Shown: piece after piece, positions 1 to 13,139 of the stretch
Numbering within the stretch: position 1 is the stretch's first letter
Layout: each line of letters begins with the position of its first letter
Assembly: GCF_000327385.1 (NCBI RefSeq)
Contig: NW_008709889.1
Coordinates: 1,253,546-1,317,545, forward strand
Reading direction: 5' to 3'
DNA length: 64,000 nucleotides
Origin: Lottia gigantea
Lineage: Eukaryota > Mollusca > Gastropoda > Lottiidae
The notes under the pieces: model-generated
The model's database searches: none
What the model was told of the DNA's origin: nothing
What the model saw: the letters and a program-made list of their open reading frames with translations, nothing else
Translations under genes and position numbers: made by a program

Positions 1-3000
1 TACGATGTTATGTTATGTTTTCTTTCTTAACAAGTATCATGTCATTACCTTATTTAAACTTTATTGATTTCAAAATACCTGCATCGGTAATTGACTTTCC
101 GATCTCATTTCATTTCACCTGATTCAGTATTTGAGTGTCTTAATTAATTGAAAATTCGCACATTGTCACGAAAGTATACGAATCTCTATTTCTTAAGAAT
201 AATAAAAATGGTAATACTTTACACAAGTACATGGTATGGACAGATAGTGTTGCTCTTGCTGTGATACAAAACAATCGATAATCAAATAAGAATGTTGATT
301 TATAATACTTTTGGTATGGCATGCTATACCTTATCAAAATCCTTGTAGAAGTCGTAAAATAGATTATACATAGATATAGATATTGACTGAAGAATTTGAA
401 ATTATATCCATGTGATATCATACGAATCATACTATTTTTTAGAAAGAATATGCCTACCTATTAAAGTTATTTCAATTTTCTGGTGTAAGGTTTTAATCTG
501 AAGCCGATAATGGATCAGACAATAATAAAGTCAAGATTGCTCGTAGATAACAAGAGTGATACAATATTAGTTAGAATTAGTCTATTGATTACTATGAAGG
601 TGATACCAAGAATTGTCAAGTTCTATTGTAAACAAGCAAGGAATGGTCTCTAGAATAATAACAGGAACATTCAAATATCGATCAAATCATGAAACTAAGA
701 GAATGATAGACAGGATAGTACAAACGTTTTAAACAAATTCTACTTCATGTTTAATTACAGTATATTACTACAACAATAATCTTACTTCTATACTAGAAAG
801 GGATACTTAAAGGAGCAAATTTCATGATATATCAATTTTCAGTTTAGCCCCTCTAAAAAATCTAATATTGGATGAAAGAACAAGTGTATCCCAACATGAG
901 TTTATGTTTAACATTTAGGTTTTATGGTAGATTCATGGCAATGAGCTTAAACATCGTGGTCAAAAAGATCGTTCATGCTTGCATGCTAAACTATCATTAG
1001 CTTTATTCAAGATTTTGTAGGTAATTAACCATGCTGAATTCATTTCTTAAATTAACTTGGAGAAGTGGAACGCTTTATTGCAAAGTATAATCAAATACTA
1101 ATTAAAATCCATATGAATTCAAATGAAGAGGAGTTGACATCCAGTTCCACCAAGTGTGGAGGCAAACATTTAACACAGCAATATAACCATTACGATTAAA
1201 AATTCACACTGTAAGTCAAGGACAAGTAAAAGTTAAAGATTAAATAAGAAACACTATTATGGATATACTACTCCTTCATTTAATTTTTGCAACGTTTCTA
1301 TTCACATACAGGAATCACAGGAATCTTTATCAAGCACAAAATAATAATGATGATCATTATTATTTTGTGCTTAATAATCTTGAGAAGAGACTCCATTTAT
1401 TACGACACATTGTTGTCTGTTTGACAGGATAATCTATTCCAATAAAGTCTAATTAGACTGTAAGAATAGATCAACTATTCCGATTACAAATCAGACGCTT
1501 ATCTTGGGGTAATCAGTAGTCAATGTTTCCACCTCCATGACTTAATTATCTGTTTTCGAAATCTTTTAAAAGTTCCTTTAAAATGCATTGATTTTATGGA
1601 TAATATCTCTATTTGTGTTATAAATTGATCGATTTCAATCTTCTGGTGGTAATGGTTCATTGTTCAGCACTAACATTTATTACATCATGTTGTCAACACA
1701 CCCATTTCGACATTTCCATACTGATATCAGTGATATATGCACATAAGAATGTTCATGGCGACCGTCACAGCTTCTACGGTACATTTTCCATGAATTACAT
1801 TTCCGACATGTACTCATTCAATGGCATTTGGTGAGAGTTGCATGAAATATCAGAAGGTTTTTAATGTTTCCCAAAGGAATCACTTTATCTTATCTTAACG
1901 CTTATTTTATAACACGATTCTCCCGTTGAATATAAATAAAAGTTTATTAATAACGGTCTAAATTGTGTTTTGAACATTTGAACACAAATAACCACTGTCT
2001 TTCGCCAGACATTTGTTAACAAAACAGGTTTTTTTTTGCGAGGTCATCCATTTTTTCCACTTTTTGCCCCCTCCCGCCACCGCCCCTGTAACTACGGGCT
2101 AAAAAGGTTGGTATTTGCAATCTTTTCGAGTTTTGGTGAGGTACGCTCGTTACGTATGATAATATATCCTATCAAAGCATGCTTAAAGACATATGATGTT
2201 CCAACAAAAAAGATTCGCTAGAGAATTTCACCGTACATTTCATGTCAGTATAGGAATGGAAGGTTATTTATTATGTCAAACTGTAACCATGAATGGAACT
2301 TATGAAGATTGGATAGGGTTGTCTGGTTTTCGTTGTACAACTTCTGTTTATCTCCCTTTTATCTGCAAACAGTAATCTAGAATCATGTTGAGTAACTTGT
2401 CAAAAAGGAAACAATTATCTCTTAAGCTGGGTTAAGCTAATGCATACTGAGGTGTTGTGGATGAAAAATTACAGGCAAATTGAAAGTGGTTTTGCTGGTG
2501 TTCATTGAAAATAATTTGCCACTCTGACAAGTACCGCACAAGTACCGGACAAGTACTCTGACAAGTACCGGAAAGGGGATTTTCAGTCTACAAAAAAATT
2601 CAACAAAACCAAGTTGTTTTCAAGAAATATGCAGTTGTTCGAACTATAGATAGAAAATTTGCATGACAATAGTTCGAAAGGCATTCATCTAATCTACAAC
2701 TGATTTTATTTCATTTTGGATTAACTTGGCAAATATTTTTGACATCATATTCTATGGGTGGTAATCTAAGATGGTAGTCAATGCGCTTGCCGATGCATCA
2801 GCTTTCACACCCGTTTTTATAATAGCTGATTAAATAAGTATATAATATAATCCCTTTATATATATTTGCATCGTTTCAGAAACTACTCATTCTTAATACA
2901 AACTAGGTTGACAGATTATCGGCCCAGGGGACTCTTGTGGGGTTGTCTCTTTGTAATGCTAATTATGATCTCGGTAGTCGCAAATGAAACTCGAAAAGGT

Positions 3001-3783
3001 CAGGTAAAAAACATTATCATGTTAATTTAATGCAGGTGGTTTCGTTTTATGTTATTTAGAACAAATTCAAAATAGATATCCACACAATTATCTGAATGTT
3101 CTAGACGAATTCTTTGTTCAGGTCCCACTAAAATCAAGATTTTTCAAAGGAGAAATTTCATATATTATAATGCTTCAAAATAAGGTTACTATGAAGCTAC
3201 TTTATATGCAAAGCAACCACAATATATTCAGTGTTGTTGTTATGAAATGTTGTTTTGATGCTCATATAATTGTCACCACATACATGATCTTATCTTTAAA
3301 AAAATATTGAATTTCGAATGTTCTCTTAAAAAAGATATTACAAATTACGTATAACTGTCGTTGTAATGCATTAGATGTCGACGAAATCTTTTACTTTTCT
3401 TATTATAACATTTCCCTACAAAGATCTTACTTGTACTTAAAATAAACCAAACATCGACATCTACAAAATACATGAAGGGGCCCTCACATCATAGCGATTA
3501 TGCAGTTGTCAAGAACTTGCCGATAAAAAGAAAAAAAGCTGATACAAGTGATGTTTTCCAATTTGCAGAGAAGAAGAATAAGAAGAATTATTTTTATCAA
3601 TGTGTCACATACATAAAACCAAAAACAACCATCAAACGTTTAGAACAAATGTATGGAGTATCTGGCCTCCAGGGCCTACGAGACACAGCGTTACTAAAAA
3701 AATCACACACAAACATTAGAACAAATATAAAATCGTAGATAAAATGTAGCACACAAAAAGTTCGTCCAATCATCAAAACTTCC
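1..3783. other. Gene-free AT-rich stretch
   Basis: No open reading frame here resembles a known family. It holds a 41-nt perfect palindrome at 1332-1372 and a short run of 'acaagtaccgg'-like repeats at about 2525-2575. The stretch just below 3784 may be the eroded 3' end of the LINE relic that follows. Confidence 0.5.
1332..1372. repeat. 41-nt perfect palindrome
   Basis: Two exact 20-nt arms (left arm begins AAGCACAAAATAATAATGAT) meet around a single central G. Symmetry stops at both flanks. The near-zero loop favours cruciform DNA over an RNA hairpin. No element ends or target duplication are visible. Confidence 0.85.
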
Positions 3784-4460
3784 TTAAATAAAATTAATAG
3801 ATTTTCTTCGGTTGAACATTTTATTACATGTTGCGGCTAGGACATGAACATAGACCTCATTTCGAAATAAGTGAATAAACTGGTCGATGGGGGCCATAGT
3901 AGCAAAATCTGGACAGAAAGTGACGGCTAGATTCCACAAATTTACTCTAATGTCAGAATAAAACTCACACTTGAGTAACAAAATGAACTTCGTCCTCTAA
4001 GGTTGAATGTGTACAATAATTACAAATACAATCATGAAGAGGAGTAACTGGACGACTAAACCTTCCAGTTTCAACGCTGAAATCTATCTTTGATTTTCCT
4101 CACATAAGGCTCGACAGTTAACGAGTTTTTGAATAGTCTATAAGTTCTCAATTTATTACCATTCACTTGGTTTCTATCATCCCATAGAGCAATAGTCCAA
4201 AGACTGAAGCCTTTGAAATTCATACTCGTTAACCGAATTGATATCTTGGACTGGAAGGTTCAACGTTTGCAACCACTTACTGACCACATTAGCCCACGAT
4301 TTACGAAACTTCCAAGATCAATTCTTAACTTTACAAATAATCCTTCCATCCTCACAAGAATTAACAAATTTACAAAATTTGCATCATGGATAGTAAATAA
4401 TCTTTGTACTATTGTTAGAAACATTTTTGGATTAACCTTACGACATTTTCACAATTGAAC
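3784..4460 (-). mobile_element. LINE (non-LTR retrotransposon) relic, C-terminal end of ORF2
   Basis: Minus-strand translations in several frames give, in order, FRKSWANVVSKWLQTLNLP, LWDDRNQVNGNKLRTYRLFK, then a CX2C-H zinc-type patch (CNYC..STLEDEVHF) and LLKCEFYSDIR ending FNRRKSINFI. This is the region after the reverse transcriptase in jockey/CR1-like elements common in invertebrates. It needs at least three frames and has internal stops, for example after VETGRF..EVHFV, so it is dead. No 5' part (endonuclease, RT) is seen next to it. Confidence 0.75.
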
Positions 4461-5006
4461 ACCAATTGATTCGAATTATAAAAAAGATGCAATTTTAAAC
4501 AGAAGAAAAATGTCTCAAGTCAAGTCATCAATCGCGTCATTTCAGAGTCTCGGGCGCAATATCTATAGAATATACATTGTTTTTATGTGAAATTTTTAGA
4601 ATATATAATATTGAAATTTGCACTAATGATGAAAATTTCCTTGTTTCGACCTTTTTGTTTTAGTCATTTTCACACTTGAAAACAAGTTTATAATCACATG
4701 GTTATCTATTATTCTCATATCCATGAGTTGAAAGATTCAAAATATTTACTAGACACATACAGGTTATAAATTGCTATTTCAGTGTTTACTTCAGACCTCA
4801 CAGTAGTGAAGGTTTTGATACATTCAACCTCATAAACATTTATCTGAAATCTGAATATCCTGTTTGTTCTTCATTGTATTCAAACCTAGCTAAATATTAC
4901 AATATAAAAACATTTCGTTAGAGACTGTTGATCATATACCACGTGGTCGTAAAACAGTAGAAACACAATGACATATACAACCATACTATTGAGAATACAT
5001 ATCTCC

Positions 5007-5173
5007 TTAAAGAGATTGTAAAGAAGTTTTCTAAACTTTTTATGTGTATCAGGGACACTTATAGCATCAATTTGCACAGACGTCTAATAGACAGATGGAA
5101 TGGTGCAAATTGATGCTATCAGTGTCCATGATACACATATCAATTTTAAAAAACTTCTTTACAATCACTTTAA
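5007..5173. mobile_element. TTAA-flanked foldback MITE
   Basis: Two ~70-bp inverted arms (about 5009-5079 and 5103-5173) share GATTGTAAAGAAGTTTT, ATGTGTATCA and GCATCAATTTGCAC with few mismatches, around a loop of about 25 bp. Both edges carry TTAA (5007-5010; 5170-5173). Similar ends recur in the element at 62245-62523. TTAA targets suggest piggyBac-type mobilisation, by inference only. Confidence 0.7.
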
Positions 5174-5409
5174 TTTAGATATTCATGTTCATTGAGCGCT
5201 TAGATCATAACCCGCTTAGATATACATGTTCATGGCCCGATTAAATATTTCGATAGGCCTTCAAAATCCTTTTTTGTTTTGCAATACCCATAGTGTTCTA
5301 CACATAGATATAAACTCAGAAATGATCCCACTTATATTACAGTTCACAAATTCTATTAAAATAAATGAATAAAATAAAAGAAAATTATAAGATACTCAAG
5401 CTAGAGAAA

Positions 5410-5565
5410 GGACTGTTTAAAGGGGTGTTTAAAGGGGTGTTTAAAGGACTGTTTAAAGGGGTGTTTAAAGGGGTGTTTAAAGGACTGTTTAAAGGGGTGT
5501 TTAAAGGGGTGTTTAAAGGACTGTTTAAAGGACTGTTTAAAGGACTGTTTAAAGGGGTGTTTAAA
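5410..5565 (+). repeat. 12-bp minisatellite, 13 exact units in an A-B-B pattern
   Basis: Units are A = GGACTGTTTAAA and B = GGGGTGTTTAAA, in the order ABB ABB ABB A A A B, all without indels. Since 12 is a multiple of three, reading frames stay open through the array on both strands. The plus frame from 5365 to 5589 would encode 74 residues of (G-L/V-F-K) repeats; the minus frame encodes N-[ST]-P-L repeats. I see no homology, promoter or splice context, and treat it as a noncoding minisatellite. Confidence 0.9.
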
Positions 5566-5589
5566 TATTGTAAATTAAAATGTAAGTAA

Positions 5590-8500
5590 GTAATAATTTT
5601 CATCTTGAAGTACTCTGTCTTCTATCTTTGTTAAATTTGAAAATTAGTAAAGTTCAAATTTCCAAGGTCATCTTTATGTCAAAGATCCACATTTCCCATA
5701 AAAAGGTCTTTATCCCCTCTATGAAAAGGGGATATACGTTTTAAAGTTGAAGGTCTACAACATATCTGACTGCGCTTCAGGGGTTTAACCGTAAAATGAT
5801 TCTTTTGTACTTTAGTACATTATCAACTCAAGGCCAAAGGAAACTTGAGCTGGAAAAGTGAATTTTAACAAAATAAATATGTAGCAAGTTCGAAACGAAT
5901 CCATCCAAATTACATTGCCCAAACAAAACAATAACGTTGATAGTGGGAGAAAAAATTCAAAAAAAAAAGATGATCTTTTTTATCAATTGAGACTCAATGA
6001 GAATACAAACAAATTACATTCAATGTGCTCTGAGTCTTTGTCTCATGTGTAATTCATCATGAAGTGAAGTTCCCGAAACTCCTATGTAAAGCACTGGCCA
6101 AGGTCGCAAATATTGAGATTTGCAAGATACAAACTAATTTAAAAGTCAAAAGAATCAGTAATTAGTTTTGAAAATAAAAACCTAATCTATAAAAAATATT
6201 AAATATCAAAGTATTCTTATCATCAGTTCTAAAAAATAAGAGAGTATGAATAGGTTCTTAAAAAACATAAATCTATATAACTGGATAATGATAGATATAC
6301 TTATAATTAGCTATAGTACCTGGTGGTAGGTAGCCCAACTCGTCACGATACAGATTGAAGCTTTCAGATGTCCCCATTATTATGAAAGGGGATTGATGAT
6401 ATCTATGAATGCTTCTAAAATTCCATTTTATGTAATAACAAAAATTATACCATGTTATCCTGCAGAACGATTAACATATATAGAACAATAAATTTCGATA
6501 GAACTGCAGTATTCTCATCAAATTGCAAATAGCATTGCATATTTTGTACCTACTTCAATATTCTAATTGTTATCGAAGTAGAGTAGAACACAATTACGTT
6601 CGATGAACGGGTAGGGCCAGATTTGTGGGACTAAGACGATCCTTAGCTGCCTTATGTCATCATTACAGATAAACATGAAGAAAAACATTTCCTATTCGAT
6701 GTTCTATGCAATGGTACAAAACTCTTTTAAGCACACCTCAAAAAAAATTTTATCATATTTTTCTGAAATCTGTTGAATCCGAAATTTCGAATTGTGCAAA
6801 TATATTCAGAAATATGAAAATATATGGTTTTTTAGGTATGCCTAAAATGCTTTTGTAAAATGGTCTAATTTTGTAGATAGTTTTTAATCTGCGAATAAAT
6901 ATGTGATAATACGTATCCCAATATCAATGTAACCCAAATTAATCAAACAAAAGATTTTTACCTTAACTTGGTTCCTAAGAAAGGAATCTTGACCCGAGGC
7001 TTTTGTTCTAAAAATGTTGGAGTTCATGATTTAATCCGTTATAAGATATGATTTGAAGTGAGTCGAAATAAACTTTATGAAAATGAACAAAAAGCGTGAG
7101 AAACAACATATGATGTTGAGAAGTCCCTTTTCCGCTTGACTTGTCCAATGAATCGTTTTTAAAGAGGGGCATCCTGTGACGTAGTCCTATAACTGCACAG
7201 TTTCTTTTATTCCCCCACAAAATTTGAATGATAAAATTCTAAACTGGTTTTAAACTATGAATACAATGAGGTTAGCGGTGAAGACTATTTATAAATAGGT
7301 GAAAATGGTTAATGTAAGATTAATGTATAACAATAATGCATATGATTTCACCTTCGTGATGGCGATGTTCCATAATATTGATTATGCCAAAGCGATATCC
7401 AGGTCTTAGTGGCCAATCTAAATGGGCTTCATTTTAGAAAATTAATCTGTAAAACATCTGTGGCTCAACTACCATAGGGACTGGTTGAAGCAAGTCCGAA
7501 TCTCTAAGGGCACCACCACAACATAATAAAAATACAAATTGATGTTTTTTTTTCAAAAAAGGTACCAAGTGAGTAGGCCTACCTGAAAGATTTAGACACA
7601 ATAATATATTAGCTATATTATATACTAAAGACTGGAATTTTCAATCTCCCATTAACAGGCATTAAATTGTCAAAAGAATTTCTTTGCTGTCATATTTAAG
7701 GCAGTGTCTATGCAAGAAACAAAGGCGGTATGGTACGTGCTTGTAAGATTTCAGAAAGTCTTCTGAAGATAATTAACTTTAAAACAGGTCTTATACATTG
7801 TTATGTGTCTGAGTATACTTGTAAATTTGGGTATACTAATACCTTGGAAATTTATTAATACTTGTATTTTGGTACTTCTAACAATGAAACAGCTATGAAA
7901 AAATGTAAATTCAAATATCTTGAAAGTCCGGACTAGTGTACCCAACAAGTTTTTGCGTACCTCCAGGTCATCACTTGAGATAGGTATCGAAAGAAAACAG
8001 AAAACAACTATTTTCGAATTAATCAGATATAAATATCAATATAAAGTCAACGATGGGCGCTCTGGCATATCGGTCAATGGCTATGAATTTACTTTTGGTT
8101 CAGTAAAGCTGACCAAGATCGAAATTAATTCAACCATAAAAAAACTTCGGTATATCTTAAGTTAAAATCAAGATGAATTATTTTGATACGGTTGTAAAAA
8201 ATCACCTAAAATGTCTTTACCTTTTTTCCATTTGTACTAATTCTAAATGTATCCTGAACAATTATACATTGCCAAAGACAAGCTTTGATTGGATTATTAA
8301 ACTAATTGAAAACCATTACTTAAAAAGTCACTGATTAATTATCCTAAGTAAACAGATATTCCAATAACATTTGAGCATTAGAATTCTTCCATTCAATTTT
8401 TCATTTCAGGTATAAGATAAATCATGTTATATAGATATTCTTTTCATAACAGTTTCTACAAAGATCGTTCACTTTGTAAAAAGTACGTTTGTAAAACTTG

Positions 8501-8769
8501 ATGTTCCGTGACAAATTTTATATGTTTGTATCAGACAGATTACGACAGGACAGTAATTGAGTCCTCATTGATGATAATACAATAATAATAATTATGGCAC
8601 GATTACAAAGAAAAGTTCGTGTAAAATACAATTTATTTACATTTTTAAGATGAACATAAGTATTCTATTATTTTATGTAATGAAATAAATTCTCTGATAT
8701 AAGTACCAAGCTTTACATCATCTTTATCTGTACATTTTATTATTAAATACATATTGTAAATTAATGTTT
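5590..8769. other. Gene-free AT-rich stretch
   Basis: No recognisable gene, RNA gene or well-bounded element. Reading frames of 60-80 codons at 7008-7220, 7751-7948 and 7920-8165 have no recognisable motif and look like chance. Confidence 0.45.
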
Positions 8770-8870
8770 ACAATGTGAACGTGGGGATATTTTAAATAAT
8801 CTTCTGATGCTCTTACGCCATGTACAATAAAATCGTTCAATTGAACTGTCGGAAACGTCCCATAATTGAC
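8770..8870 (-). mobile_element. LINE relic, C-terminal 'CTWRKSIRRLF' block
   Basis: On the minus strand the sequence reads QLWDVSDSSIERFYCTW followed by RKSIRRLFKISPRSHC. This is the conserved block after the reverse transcriptase of many non-LTR elements (typically QLWD...FY..WRK.IR+...LPY.THC.LL). Only this block is recognisable. A related relic lies at 12900-13020. Confidence 0.7.
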
Positions 8871-8879
8871 AATCATATA

Positions 8880-11800
8880 AGCATATACACCTTGTGAATG
8901 TTTTTCGGTGATTCAAACCGTTTCAGATAGTTTCCAGCGACTAATCAGATTCTCCCTGGTGACAACAATCCTTAACAGTCGTTTTAAGTAGATAGGCTGC
9001 TCTCACAAAATATGCGTGAGGCCCATTTAATACTACATACCTTTTCTTGATGGTCTGAGTCATTGATAACGTTTTGCTCAAATAATGTAAGCAAAAAAAT
9101 TGATGATTGTCAGCAGTTTCATTGGCAGTACCAGATCATCATAGAAACGACTATCACAATCTTTAACCAGTACATTCAAGGGAAGGGACTCAGTACAGAC
9201 TACAGACTACAAATCACCCAACACACCTACGGGTCACGCGCATTCATCCACGATGTGCTGTTAGCAAGATCGGAAAAATCATCTATGATTCTCGAAATAA
9301 ATCTAGCATGCCAACACTCGTCACAGAAAAAACGGCGTAGACACAGACAAAGACAAAGTCGAAACTCCTTGTTAATCGGACTCAAATGCGCACAAATTTT
9401 TTTGGATCAAATTGTTTTCATCTAAAAGAACCTACCTCAACACTACCAAACTCAAGACACGGTCTATAATTGTCTCTTTTCTTCTTGGCTGCATTGTTTA
9501 AAATCCCTTTTCTTAGCATCATAAATCGTATCTGATAAAGTATCACAGGATACACAGTACAACGGAATTTAATGAAATTGTCATTGACAAACATTCTAGA
9601 GCCAAAAGCGATGTCATATTGATAATAAAATAATTAAAAACCGGATGATCCATCAAAACTAACTAAATTAATATGTAAATAATTCTATTCACAGTTGCCT
9701 CTATTCCGTTATTTTACATTTTTATAGTTATTGGCCACTTTGTGACAGTTAACTTGTTGTCGCTGTAGAAATCAATAGTTTTACGTTATCTTTACATAAA
9801 ATACATGTTAAACATCAAATGTATATTAGCTAATGATAATACACTGTCTTGTAACGCACAAAGGCTGCAAAAATAACCACAAACTGACAACTCCCACCTT
9901 CCTGTTTCTAGAGGTTCTTATCTACATAGTCGGAACACCATGCCCTATATGCGATGAGGAGTAATGTCATAAGGTTTATCTAGTTTGTAGGTCATCCCCG
10001 GACTGTCGAAAGAAATATGCTTTCTCTGCTAGTAATTCATTGGCAATAACAAGTTAAATTTGACGCGACAGTGTATTTTATAGTTATTCAAAATACGTGT
10101 AAAAATTCGTATTAGATAGAATAACTTAATCATCAACTAGTATATCGAAATATTCCACTATTTTATATTTACACATCCGAATTGAAGTTTAGCATTAGAC
10201 GTCACTATCGTAGTATCTAGCTCAAAACGTTACGCCAATTCGATCCAATATAATATATATATATCCGACGCAGATCAAATTAAGCAATCAGCATTGAAAC
10301 ATATTAAACCATAGCATCCAATGTCAAAATCCAGACAAAAATTCATAGTCGTCCAAGTATTCAATATATTTTTGAAAGGAACATAAATCTTCCATATTAG
10401 TAGGTTCATAAAAGTGAAGTGTACGATAACGTAGATTTATTTAGGAAGATCGTGAAATCCACTTTATAGATTCAATCTCACAAAGTCAGAATCAATTTAA
10501 CCTCGTGTCGACAGTTCCAGACTCTTTCTACTATGTTAATAACAGACTCAAGATGGTCATGAATATTGCATAGACTTTCAAGCCTCAGAGTATTATCAAA
10601 CGCCACAAATAAACAGACCAATAGCATTACCTTTGATTATATATGACCTAAATCTTTCTATTAATCTTACTGTTAAAACAGAGGCTTTAGTCATCGTAAC
10701 TTCAGGTTTCGATGGCACCGGAGACCCCAAGTTGTTCCCTCACCATACTTATGAGTTATTGAGAACAGACCAAGGTGTTTTGAAAAATGGAAAACCCTCG
10801 TTCAAAATTATTGCCCTAATGAGTTTATTATTTATGACAACATTGTCGTAGTTGTTGTGTCAGGGCAGTCTTCATAGCACTTTTATAATAATTCTATAGT
10901 GATAACATCCTTTCTCGCGGGATTTCATAGCTAAGTATATCTTCATAAACATTTCTTGGATATTTACTACAGTATCCCTGGCCAGTCACGAGTCATATCT
11001 TTCAAAATAATGTTTGCCTATAGAATCCCTAAATAAATCTATTTAACTAAACGAAAGATTTCCTTTCCATGTAAAAGATTGAAAGAAACTCGTGTTATTT
11101 TATCCTACTAGAAACTGGTTACGTTAATAGCATAATCAAATATACGGTAGGCATTTTGACTATATTAAAATCTAACAATAAATGAGACATTGTCTAAGTA
11201 GAGAAATTTATCTTATATAAATTTATGATTATAATTCAGAGAACGTTGTGAAGTATTTCTCGATATACATCACAATTCACAACAGACAGGAGAAATCTAT
11301 AATTAAATATGGAAATATGAAATTTCTGGGACATTAGTGACGTTTTTAATAAAAATCCTAGGCGATAGACTTACAATACTAACAAATAATACAGTTCATT
11401 CGAATAAATTTATTAACAACATTATGTCACGGAAATTTGGTGTCTTGCGGTTTGTGCGGTTTCATTAGGTATGTTTGTGGTCTTGAGGTGTAACCCATTA
11501 AACAGCTTGCAAACAGTTCTGAAATTCAACATTTTAAATTTGAAAATTTTGGAGGCATATATTTCTCCTTACTATTTAGAAACAATTTTGCCATTGCAGA
11601 TGGTATTAGCAAATGTATATTTCAATCAAATCAATCAATCAAATTTTCTCATTGATAGCAGTCAAACCATGTTTCAGAGTTAATATAGTTTTATAACAGA
11701 TAGTATTATTATAACACAGACTTAATCTTTAAGTAGAGGAGGCTATGGTGACATCGTGATCCTAATATCCGGTTCTAGTCCAGACACAGCACGATATGTA

Positions 11801-12899
11801 GAGATTAACTCTTGACGATACTGTGCTGTTGTTAAAACTGAACAAAATGACTGATAATTCACTTAGAAATCACTGGAAATATTCGCCACCACGATTCCAA
11901 TGACAGTCATTGTGACCTTAATGCTATATTATGAAGATTATTATTAGGTCAAGCTTTGTCTGGGATTCGCTTAATGTAATGTAGATATATGTCGATGTAA
12001 ATCAGTTGACGAAAAAAAAAAACAATCAAAAAGCATAGTTTAAAATACTAGGTTATAAATATTTATATGACAAATCAACTTGAAATGAGACAGCTATCCT
12101 ATATTATTCCGCTTTCTGTAGAGTACATTGCATCCATCAGAATAGTACCTCTGTCTTCAAACACTAATCTTTTAGCTGTCTTACTGGACATTAAATAATA
12201 ATAATAATAAAAATAATGATAATATGATTTATTTCACAAAGTACTATATATAAATATAAATTAGTTCATTTAAATAAGAATATACTGTATAATTACTGTC
12301 TCAAAATCTAATAAAATCTCTGATAGCAAAAAGTTATCACAGTCATTGCTAATTGTACAATGACATTTTCATAAATGTAATAAGCTAAATATTGATATAA
12401 AGATGTAGATGAGAGTCTTGATACATAATATGAATATGCAGTGCAATCTGATGATTTCGATGTTTTAAATGCGGTTATGATTATTAAGGGAAAAATTAGC
12501 AACAAGAAAATCAAAAGTGTAAAACAGACATGTCTAAAAGATTATTTTAATGTTGAACATCGTTAATTCCATTGGTATTGTTATGTATTTTTATTGTTAT
12601 TATTAAATGTTATCTCAAAATATCAACTTGTCATTCTTAGCTGGGTAAACCATACCCCTATTAAGCACCACCCCTTAGCAAGCAGCCACTTTTGAGTATT
12701 CCCTTGACTGACTGCTTAATACAAGTTAGACTGTACTATATTTACAGATCTTGACAGACAAAAGTTATATTATTGCACATGGTTGAGTTACTACCATATA
12801 GAGATACAGACCACACAATCTTAGACATTTATTATTGCTATTAATGATACTGTAATAAAACTTAATAAACCTTTTATACAGCTGTGTTTCCACTCACAA
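8880..12899. other. Gene-free stretch with an unrecognised 120-codon frame
   Basis: The longest open frame, 9063-9425 plus strand, ends in a very basic patch (QKKRRRHRQRQSRN) but matches nothing I know. It has no visible splice structure and is likely chance or an eroded exon. An (AAT)n run occurs near 12195-12225. Confidence 0.4.
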
Positions 12900-13020
12900 A
12901 TCATTACAGATTATTTGCAGCAATTTGTTATGTGGAAATGTTGAATAGTCTCCCAACACTTCTACGCCATGTACAGAAAAACTTATCAATTGATACACTA
13001 CAAAAAAACCATAATTGGGG
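12900..13020 (-). mobile_element. LINE relic, second copy of the C-terminal 'CTWRRSVGRLF' block
   Basis: The minus-strand translation gives PQLWFFCSVSIDKFFCTW then RRSVGRLFNIST. It shares 'tacgccatgtaca', 'caattga' and 'cataattg' with the relic at 8770-8870, so both are fragments of one LINE family that has diverged considerably. Confidence 0.65.
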
Positions 13021-13139
13021 ACTATACTAGGGCATGCAAAATGTTTTAAATAACTTATATTTAACAGTGGAGGGAACAGATTTGAAGAGGGTTATCTTCT
13101 TATAAAATTGTCAATTCCATTCTTTAATTGATCACTTTC

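Noticed and set aside
3472-3738. 88-codon plus-strand frame, lysine-rich
   Set aside because: Sits beside the 3' end of a LINE relic in AT-rich DNA; no motif recognised.
5385-5603. Minus-strand 72-codon NSPL-repeat protein
   Set aside because: Shadow of the 12-bp minisatellite, open only because 12 is divisible by three.
9063-9425. 120-codon open frame with a basic C-terminal patch
   Set aside because: No family resemblance, no splice or promoter context and no repeat of the frame elsewhere; could be chance.
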